From contig CAJWTE010000014.1 in the NCBI GenBank assembly GCA_913046815.1, positions 1 through 12,745 on the forward strand: 12,745 nucleotides of DNA. Reading direction: 5' to 3'. The notes beneath the pieces were generated by a model. The model made no database searches, was not told the origin of the DNA, and saw only the letters and a program-made list of their open reading frames with translations. Each line of letters opens with the position of its first letter. Position 1 is the stretch's first letter. Below, piece by piece: positions 6,157 through 11,589 of the stretch. The position numbers were made by a program, and so were the translations under genes. Origin of the DNA: an uncultured bacterium. Lineage in GTDB: Bacteria; Patescibacteriota; Minisyncoccia; Phycocordibacterales; UBA918.

Positions 6157-6912
6157 ATGTTGTATCTATTAATTGCTGTAGTTATAATCACTCTCTCATT
6201 CCTGCGGGAAGTGAAACATTATGAGAGAGGAGTGATACTCACAATGGGTAAATTTACTGGAGTTAGAAAGCCAGGTTGGAGTATTATTGTCCCAATCTTC
6301 CAAAGAATGACCAAGGTTGACTTAAGAGTGAAAGCAGTAGATGTACCTGATCAAAAAGTTATTACTCGAGACAACGTTTCTGCAAGCATTAATGCCGTTA
6401 TTTACTATAAGGTTTCAGACGCAGCCAAGGCCATATTGGAAGTAGAGGATTATTACTTTGCTGTATCTCAGTTGGCTCAGACAACCATGAGAAATATAGT
6501 TGGCGGTGCAGAGCTTGATGAAATTTTAGCTGAGCGAGACAAGCTATCAGAAAGGATACAACAAATTATTGATGCTGAGACCGATCAGTGGGGAATAAAG
6601 GTGGAGAATGTAGAACTAAAAGACTTCTTCCTTCCGGAGGAAATGGAACGCACAATTGCCAAACAAGCTGAGGCAGAGCGCGAAAGACGTAGTGTTATTA
6701 TCAAGGCAGAGGGGGAAGTTGCTGCAGCGGAAAACATGGCCAAAGCAGCCAAGACTCTATCAGGAGCACCTGGTGCGTTGCACCTTAGAACACTACAAAG
6801 CCTTAACGACTTATCGTCCGATCAGTCCAATACGGTAGTATTCGCTACACCCATTGAAGTATTGAGAGCCGTTGAGGGAGTAGGGGAGTGGCTGAAAAAA
6901 GATCCAAACTGA
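6157..6912 (+). CDS. Slipin / stomatin-like SPFH-domain membrane protein
   Basis: A 251-residue protein. A hydrophobic N-terminal hairpin or anchor (1-16) is followed by the SPFH/band-7 domain (about 18-180): YERGVILTMGKFTGVRKPGWSI, VDVPDQKVITRDNVSASINAVIYYKV, then the helical ELDEILAERDKL and GIKVENVELKDFFLPEEM. An Ala/Glu-rich coiled coil (about 162-200; KQAEAERERR...GEVAAAENM) drives oligomerisation. The C-terminal TVVFATPIEVLR is typical of slipins. Such proteins build membrane-associated assemblies and often work with an NfeD partner encoded next door. No NfeD or membrane protease gene flanks it here. The ATG is 46 nt after the ROK stop. Confidence 0.93.
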   Translation: MLYLLIAVVIITLSFLREVKHYERGVILTMGKFTGVRKPGWSIIVPIFQRMTKVDLRVKAVDVPDQKVITRDNVSASINAVIYYKVSDAAKAILEVEDYYFAVSQLAQTTMRNIVGGAELDEILAERDKLSERIQQIIDAETDQWGIKVENVELKDFFLPEEMERTIAKQAEAERERRSVIIKAEGEVAAAENMAKAAKTLSGAPGALHLRTLQSLNDLSSDQSNTVVFATPIEVLRAVEGVGEWLKKDPN

Positions 6913-6914
6913 TA

Positions 6915-6943
6915 TTGACAAAACAAATTAAATGTGCTATAGT
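6915..6943 (+). promoter_or_regulatory. Near-consensus sigma-70-type promoter
   Basis: TTGACA (6915-6920), a 17-bp spacer, TATAGT (6938-6943), with TGC directly before the -10 (extended -10). This is the strongest promoter in the window and begins 2 nt after the slipin stop. The predicted start is about 6950. It drives the lysozyme-like gene. The 9-mer TGCTATAGT is identical to that upstream of rplI. Confidence 0.85.
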
Positions 6944-6966
6944 GAAGAGTACAGTACAATTATGCT

Positions 6967-7453
6967 ATGATTGTGCGGTTGTCGGCTAGCGTCGACTTTT
7001 GTTCGATAAGACCATTGGCTTATTATATCCACCTTGATGACGGCAATATTGGCCGTAACAGGGGCAGTGTCAGTCAATTCTGACACTGCTTACGGAAAAA
7101 TTGTAGATAGTGATAGAGGTATTACATCTCTAAGTCCTGCATCGACTGAACAAGTAGTTCGTTCATATTTTGAAGACCTTCCAGTGATGGTGGAGATTGC
7201 TAGGTGTGAGTCTACTTTTAGGCACACACTGAACGATGGAACTATCCTCAGAGGTTTGGTTGATAACCGTGATACCGGTGTGATGCAAATCAATACCCAT
7301 TATCATGAAGCAACTGCTACTAGTCTTGGTTTAGATCTGGAGTATTTAGGGGATAACCTAGAATACGCTCGCTATCTCTACGAGACGCAGGGAACTCAAC
7401 CTTGGTCAGCTTCTCGTCCATGTTGGGGCGGGGGACTGGCCTATGGAAGTTAG
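6967..7453 (+). pseudogene. Lysozyme-like exported protein, probable 5' frameshift
   Basis: The main open frame runs from TTG 7034 / ATG 7037 to the stop at 7451-7453 (about 139 codons). It encodes a small lysozyme/transglycosylase-fold domain: VEIARCESTFRH (Glu59 candidate catalytic acid, in the CES motif), GVMQIN (82-87) and PWSASRPCW. Cys58 and Cys130 could form a disulfide. It would cut or bind peptidoglycan outside the cell. The visible N-terminus (MMTAILAVTGAVSV) lacks the basic n-region of a signal peptide and a ribosome binding site. The preceding frame opens at ATG 6967, about 17 nt after the predicted transcript start, and encodes basic residues followed by SIRPLAYYI. Dropping one base near 7022-7034 would join them into SIRPLAYYI-STLMTAILAV, a convincing signal peptide ending at AYG. 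I therefore list the joined locus as frameshifted. If the frameshift is not real, this is an intact CDS at 7034 or 7037-7453. Confidence 0.6.
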
Positions 7454-7460
7454 TGTTCTA

Positions 7461-7496
7461 CACAAGAAAGCGCACCCTAAGGTGCGCTTTCTTGTG
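7461..7496. terminator. Strong 16-bp hairpin after the lysozyme-like gene
   Basis: CACAAGAAAGCGCACC (7461-7476), loop CTAA, then the exact reverse complement (7481-7496). The 3' side ends in TTTCTTGTG, an imperfect U-rich tail built into the stem. It begins 7 nt after the stop codon and precedes the MFS gene. Confidence 0.85.
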
Positions 7497-7530
7497 CGTG
7501 AACAACTGAAATATCTTCGGCACAATGCGG

Positions 7531-7536
7531 TACAAT
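7531..7536 (+). promoter_or_regulatory. -10 box of a predicted leaderless promoter for the MFS gene
   Basis: TACAAT is followed by exactly 6 nt and then ATG (7543). With the usual distance from -10 to +1, transcription would start on the A of that ATG. No clear -35 is visible. If correct, it rules out the longer start at 7525, which lies upstream of the predicted transcript start. Confidence 0.45.
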
Positions 7537-7542
7537 CACTAT

Positions 7543-8751
7543 ATGATAGGCAGACTTATATCATCCTTCCATCCATTAGAATTTACTAAAGAACATAAGA
7601 ACAGTGGCTTTGTACACTTATTCATTTCTAAGCGGTTGATTCACGGTGCAGCAACAGCTATGTCAGGTGTGTTTGTCCCTATATTTCTTTATCAATTCTT
7701 TCATGAGCAATTAGGCACTGTGGCTTGGTTGTATGCCGCTATGTCACTCCTGTACATACTTTTAATGGTGCCTGGGATGAAGTTGATCACTAGAATTGGG
7801 TTTAGCCGATCACTTTTTATAAGTGGACTGTTGGGAATTGCTGTTTTTATACTACTCTACTCACTTACAGAGATAAACGCAGGTTGGGTTATTCCTATTT
7901 TGTTCTTGTCGTTTGCTATGTTCAGGGTTTTTCATTGGGTTCCGTATCACGTAGACTTCACATTATTTACTCATCACGGTGAGCGAGGGAAGATGGTGAG
8001 TGTTTCATTTGCAACAGTTGCATTTTTGGGTGTGGTAGGGCCCATTAGTGCCGGATATATTATCACCAACAACGGGTATGATGCATTATTTGCCGTAATA
8101 ATAACACTTCTCATTGCTGCCTCTATTTCTTATTTGTTCATCCCAAAAGTAGACATGAATTTTTCTTGGGGCGTAAAAGATGTGGTAGTCAATTCATTTT
8201 CAAAACGCTACAGACAAGTTTTGTTGGGGGAGTTTGCCAACGGCTTCGAAGTAGCTATTACATTAGTAATTTGGCCAATTTTTCTTTTTGAAATACTCAA
8301 CGGTAACTTTCTGCAAATAGGTGCGCTTTCAGCTGTTATAGTTCTGTTTACAATTGTCCTCCAGCTGGCGGTAGGCAAGTATGTTGACCGTACAAAGTCG
8401 GCCGAATTTAAAACTTTGCGTTGGGGGACTTGGCTCTATGCCATAGGTTGGATTGCAAAGATTTTTGTTCTATCCGCTACGCAAGTCTTTCTTGTAGGTT
8501 TATATCATAATTTGGCAAAAATTTTTCTTGACACCCCTTACAGCACCATTGTCTATGACCAGTCAGAAGCGCAAGGGGAATACTTAGATGAATTTACAGC
8601 ATTAAGGGAAATAGCATCACACTTAGGTAGGGGAGTCTGCCTTGTACTAGTAGCTACACTGACTTTATATATTCCAATAGCATGGACGTTCATACTGGCA
8701 GCTGGGGCAATATTTGCTATTAGTGGTATCTATAGAGTAGCTAATTACTAA
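7543..8751 (+). CDS. Major facilitator superfamily-type transporter, substrate unknown
   Basis: A 402-residue polytopic membrane protein. I choose ATG 7543 (MIGRLISS) over ATG 7525 because a -10 box sits 6 nt before 7543. Roughly 12 hydrophobic segments can be traced, at about 32-52, 59-78, 89-108, 114-129, 153-173, 180-200, 231-247, 254-274 and four more to the C-terminus. The charged central loop falls near 200-230. GKYVDRTKS after segment 8 resembles MFS motif A (GxxxDR), and MKLITRIGFSRSL after segment 2 is its degenerate N-half counterpart. There is no soluble domain or signature that names a substrate. It sits alone between a terminator and a non-coding region, so context gives no function. 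Confidence 0.83.
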   Translation: MIGRLISSFHPLEFTKEHKNSGFVHLFISKRLIHGAATAMSGVFVPIFLYQFFHEQLGTVAWLYAAMSLLYILLMVPGMKLITRIGFSRSLFISGLLGIAVFILLYSLTEINAGWVIPILFLSFAMFRVFHWVPYHVDFTLFTHHGERGKMVSVSFATVAFLGVVGPISAGYIITNNGYDALFAVIITLLIAASISYLFIPKVDMNFSWGVKDVVVNSFSKRYRQVLLGEFANGFEVAITLVIWPIFLFEILNGNFLQIGALSAVIVLFTIVLQLAVGKYVDRTKSAEFKTLRWGTWLYAIGWIAKIFVLSATQVFLVGLYHNLAKIFLDTPYSTIVYDQSEAQGEYLDEFTALREIASHLGRGVCLVLVATLTLYIPIAWTFILAAGAIFAISGIYRVANY

Positions 8752-9180
8752 AACTCGTACTGATCAGCTGATATTAAAGGGGAGCATCCGAACTAGTAAT
8801 ATTCTCTATGTCGCACAATATATCTTTCGCGACGTATATCAATACAAACTTTGGCCACTGCCAAGGTTACTTAGACCCACGTGCATAACATAATTTTAAA
8901 GTGACGCATGTCTAAAAAAGCATTTTTGCAACACAATCGAAAATCTTATGTTTTACATTTGCTAAATATTTGTAAATCAGCACGGCTTACATATGTGCTT
9001 TGCTCCGTGAAAAATGACTCACGCATCACTCCCAATCAATTACGCCCTTTTGATATCCAAAGCCATCAAGTACCCTTACTCCCCTGCTTTAGGCTGTCCC
9101 CTGCTTAAGTATTGTGCGACACTAGCTCTAATTTACTGGTTGGTAGCTGAACAGGCAGTTGGAGCTAGCGCATTCTGTCA
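8752..9180. other. 429-bp non-coding stretch between convergent MFS and gnd-like genes
   Basis: The only gene-free region over 300 bp. It holds the perfect palindrome ATCAGCTGAT (8763-8772), the MITE-like element (8809-9121), and a hairpin candidate CTAGCTCTAA (9122-9131) / TTGGAGCTAG (9159-9168, one G-U pair). I see no tRNA, tmRNA, SRP RNA or RNase P RNA signature. No textbook U-run terminator for either flanking gene is visible. A 66-codon open frame at 8908-9108 looks like chance. Confidence 0.6.
8809..9121. mobile_element. Candidate MITE-like element with 12-bp terminal inverted repeats
   Basis: TGTCGCACAATA at 8809-8820 is the exact reverse complement of TATTGTGCGACA at 9110-9121, so the 313-bp segment begins TG and ends CA like many insertion sequences. 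CTA lies directly outside each end (8806-8808 and 9122-9124), compatible with a 3-bp target duplication. The interior has no transposase gene. Near the right end CCCCTGCTT occurs twice (9081-9089, 9098-9106), and an imperfect internal inverted repeat pairs 8900-8910 with 9019-9030. A non-autonomous element is the natural reading. A 12-bp match and a 3-bp duplication can arise by chance, and the family cannot be named. Confidence 0.4.
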
Positions 9181-10146
9181 CTAGTCTTTGTCTGTAGCAG
9201 AACCCCAAGTACCTTCCGACTCCTTAATATGATGGAGTGTCCTTCTTCCGCTAAATTGGTTTTGCATGGCTCTTACTAAAATGGTGATAGCCGATACATC
9301 AAGGTGTAGTTTCTGCCTGTGAAAAGATGCGGCTTCAAGTACTTTCGTTGGGTGTTCCTTAATAATGTAGCCGATTTCCATTTCTGTCTCAGGTTTCGCA
9401 TGTTTTAGAGAAATCTTACTTAGCCTACCCTTAGTTTTATAGGTTTCAGCTAACCAATCCAAAACTCTATGAGAGATCAACCCCCCTGTCTTAAATGTTG
9501 TAATTGCACTAGGCACATCGACTTCTAAACCATCTTTGTAATTTTCTAAGATGCTCACCCCTTCTGCTAAAGCAGTTGTCACTCCATACTCGACAGCGTG
9601 TTGGACCATTTTTACCAAATGTCCTGATCCAGTTTCACCGACTCGCACATAGCCGTCTGATGTAAGTCTTTGAAGTACGTGTTCTACCATTACAAAAACT
9701 CTTTTGTCGCAGCCAACACTCAGTTCAAATAAAGCACCACCGCCAGCTTTGATATGTTTGGTTAGTCCAACGTCTACATAATTTATACCGTATATTAGCA
9801 AGTCATCATGCCGTCTGACAGTTTCCTTAAAAAAACTATTGCTACCATCAATGATAATATCACCAGGAGTCAACATGATTCTAAGCTCCTCCACTACTCT
9901 ATCCAATACGTCACTTGTTAATGCGAGCCATATAATACGTGGTGTGCTACCTTCGCAAGCTTGTATAGCACCTTTAAGACTGGTAGAACTTTCCAGTCCT
10001 TTTTTTTGTGCTCGGACTCTGGCTTCCTCCTCAATATCAAACCCAATCACCTTAAATCCACTTCTTCTAAGGAGAGAGCCAATCGATATACCAATCTCAC
10101 CCAATCCTACAACTACTAACGTTGACGTTTGCTTTTTGCTAGACAT
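9181..10146 (-). CDS. 6-phosphogluconate dehydrogenase-like protein, divergent active site
   Basis: A 321-residue protein of the short 6PGDH type in the beta-hydroxyacid dehydrogenase superfamily. The N-terminal Rossmann domain has VVVGLGEIG (GxGxxG at 14-19) and VIGFDIEEEARVRA, where Asp37 follows the second strand. IIIDGSNSFFKETVRR (97-112) matches the family IIDGGNS motif. The helical C-terminal domain has GSGHLVKMVQHAVEYG (173-188), keeping the catalytic Lys179 and Glu186 of KMVHNGIEYG but with His-Asn changed to Gln182-His183. The substrate-binding DVGTSGG is DVGLTKH (125-131). The terminal RxxFGGH is QNQFSGRR. A normal enzyme oxidatively decarboxylates 6-phosphogluconate to ribulose-5-P; these changes suggest another substrate or lost activity. 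It is transcribed alone from its own promoter. TATAAT sits 6 nt before the ATG, and there is no Shine-Dalgarno sequence. Confidence 0.82.
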   Translation of the reverse strand: MSSKKQTSTLVVVGLGEIGISIGSLLRRSGFKVIGFDIEEEARVRAQKKGLESSTSLKGAIQACEGSTPRIIWLALTSDVLDRVVEELRIMLTPGDIIIDGSNSFFKETVRRHDDLLIYGINYVDVGLTKHIKAGGGALFELSVGCDKRVFVMVEHVLQRLTSDGYVRVGETGSGHLVKMVQHAVEYGVTTALAEGVSILENYKDGLEVDVPSAITTFKTGGLISHRVLDWLAETYKTKGRLSKISLKHAKPETEMEIGYIIKEHPTKVLEAASFHRQKLHLDVSAITILVRAMQNQFSGRRTLHHIKESEGTWGSATDKD

Positions 10147-10152
10147 CTTAAA

Positions 10153-10158
10153 ATTATA
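10153..10158 (-). promoter_or_regulatory. Consensus -10 box, leaderless promoter for the gnd-like gene
   Basis: On the minus strand TATAAT is followed by TTTAAG and then the ATG (10146), placing the predicted +1 on the start codon itself. No convincing -35 is found; a TTGGCG 19 bp upstream lies inside the M23 terminator hairpin. Perfect hexamer match. Confidence 0.6.
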
Positions 10159-10168
10159 CAGTAGTTAG

Positions 10169-10200
10169 TCGAAAACCCGCCAAGTAATGCGGGCTTTCGA
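10169..10200 (-). terminator. Intrinsic terminator of the gltX-M23 operon
   Basis: Read on the minus strand: TCGAAA, G, CCCGC? stem pairing as GCCCGC (loop ATTACTTG) with GCGGG followed by TTTTCGA. On the plus strand the arms are TCGAAA (10169-10174) plus CCCGC (10176-10180), and GCGGG (10189-10193) plus TTTCGA (10195-10200), with one A/C mismatch and an 8-nt loop. The stem is followed by a short U-run on the minus strand. It lies about 90 nt after the M23 stop and directly upstream of the gnd-like -10, insulating that gene from read-through. Confidence 0.8.
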
Positions 10201-10215
10201 TCAGGTAAGTTCCTA

Positions 10216-10230
10216 CGATGCACCGCATCG
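10216..10230. repeat. Short perfect hairpin in the M23 3' region
   Basis: CGATGC, loop ACC, GCATCG: a perfect 6-bp stem between the M23 stop (10290) and its terminator. It has no U-run. It may be an mRNA 3' structure or chance. Confidence 0.35.
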
Positions 10231-10289
10231 CACTTTAATAATAACAATTGCAAAGTACATTGCCATTACGTTATCAACCATTCTAATAT

Positions 10290-11585
10290 TTAAAGCGGAG
10301 ACAAGTAGTCAAGTGGGTCTAAGTATCCGTCAATTGAAGAGAATGGGGACAATGCAGATCCACAACTTGTAACTGCTTTGAACTTGGAGAATTGTTGTAC
10401 TGTCACAGCCTCACTAATGTAAACCGTAAAGTGTAGATGAGGGCCAGTAGAATATCCAGTATTTCCTGTAAAACCTATGACTTGACCGGTGGATACACTT
10501 TGACCAGAGTCTACCCCTATATGACTAAGGTGTGCAAACAGCGTAGACAGCCCATTTGGATGATCGACCAATATCCATTTACCCCACGAGTAACAACCAG
10601 GTACTAAGTCAGTGTTACCAGCTGCTCTAACTGTCCCACTAAGCGGCGCGTATAACTTAGTCCCAACCGGGGTACCCAAGTCCATACCGTTATGCACATT
10701 GTTTTTGTATGCTCCGCTTTGCATAGCAAAGCGGGTGTACCCGAATCTTTGGGTAATAATGTTGTTATCAAGCGGCCATCTAAAGACTGCCGTACCAGGT
10801 GAAGGAATTTTATTAGGGTCTAGTATAAATTGGATTTGAGATTCTATTTCTTGCACCTCAGCTAACAAAGTTTCCTGGGCGCTTACTTTTTGTTGCAAAA
10901 GTGTCTGGTATGTGGCTTCTTCACTCTTTGTGTTCTGCAAAAGCAGATTTTTTTCCTTCTTGTTTTCCGACAAAACGGCTTGCTGCCCAGAATACTGATT
11001 TTTTAGGCTCTCAAGTTCGGTCTTCTTGAAAGTTTCGTCTGTTTTTTTGCTTCGTAGGACAGTATTTAATGCAGTGAGTTTTTGCACTTTTTCTCGCATG
11101 CTATTTCTCACAGTATCGAGATCATCTATTTGACTCCAGAATTCAGCCAAATTATTGTATCCTAAAAAGACCTCTACTAACGACTCCTGGTCAGATTCAG
11201 ACATCTTCCTTAGTATCTCCCCTACTGCAGCTCGACTATTAATAATTTTTCTCTCCGCATCATTGATTTCTAAAGTAAGCTTATCAATTTCTAAATCAGC
11301 ATGGGCAATTTGGTTTTCTGTATAAGTAATATCGGCATTAATCTTTTTTCTTTCTAGTTCCAAACCCCGTATTGCTACCTCTAGAGTAGATCTCTCTGCT
11401 CCCACCTCAGCTAAGGCTGATTCATATTCAGCGATTTCTTTCTCGATGCTCTTAAGTCTGTCATTTCTCTCTTCTATTCTTGCCTGTAGTTGTTCAATAG
11501 TCTCTGCTTTAGTCTGGGAAAGAGGATAAACAAATGCCATGTTCACTAGGCATATTATTAGAAAAGGTAAAAAAACTTTACGCAT
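10290..11585 (-). CDS. Exported coiled-coil M23 peptidase (EnvC/PcsB-like architecture)
   Basis: A 431-residue protein. The signal peptide (about 1-27) starts MRKVFLPFLIICLV, with likely cleavage near TKA-ET. Long coiled coils at about 29-130 and 160-255 (EQLQARIEERNDRLK...; EVQEIESQI) flank a break at FLGYNNLAEFW. This layout is known from EnvC/PcsB-type division hydrolases and activators. The C-terminal LytM/M23 domain (about 265-390) has VHNGMDLG (zinc ligands His298 and Asp302), LFAHLSH (His352) and TGPHLHFTVY (His383, His385). All zinc and catalytic residues are present, so it is probably an active peptidoglycan endopeptidase rather than a degenerate activator. About 40 extra residues follow the domain, with Cys408 possibly pairing with Cys331. 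It starts 4 nt after the gltX stop, so the two are cotranscribed. Confidence 0.92.
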   Translation of the reverse strand: MRKVFLPFLIICLVNMAFVYPLSQTKAETIEQLQARIEERNDRLKSIEKEIAEYESALAEVGAERSTLEVAIRGLELERKKINADITYTENQIAHADLEIDKLTLEINDAERKIINSRAAVGEILRKMSESDQESLVEVFLGYNNLAEFWSQIDDLDTVRNSMREKVQKLTALNTVLRSKKTDETFKKTELESLKNQYSGQQAVLSENKKEKNLLLQNTKSEEATYQTLLQQKVSAQETLLAEVQEIESQIQFILDPNKIPSPGTAVFRWPLDNNIITQRFGYTRFAMQSGAYKNNVHNGMDLGTPVGTKLYAPLSGTVRAAGNTDLVPGCYSWGKWILVDHPNGLSTLFAHLSHIGVDSGQSVSTGQVIGFTGNTGYSTGPHLHFTVYISEAVTVQQFSKFKAVTSCGSALSPFSSIDGYLDPLDYLSPL

Positions 11586-11589
11586 TTGC

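Noticed and set aside
7525..7542. Six-codon N-terminal extension of the MFS gene (ATG 7525)
   Set aside because: The -10 box TACAAT lies within this extension and predicts transcription starting at 7543; the extension adds no conserved feature.
8908..9108. 66-codon open frame inside the non-coding stretch
   Set aside because: No ribosome binding site or plausible leaderless -10, no recognisable protein pattern, and it lies inside the MITE-like element. A chance frame is likelier.
8752..9180. Search for a structural RNA gene (tmRNA, SRP RNA, RNase P RNA, tRNA)
   Set aside because: None of the conserved sequence signatures of these RNAs is visible on either strand; the small local stems do not form a known fold.
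10187..10372. Plus-strand open frame over the M23 3' end
   Set aside because: It overlaps the M23 terminator and the well-supported M23 coding end; its composition is not protein-like.
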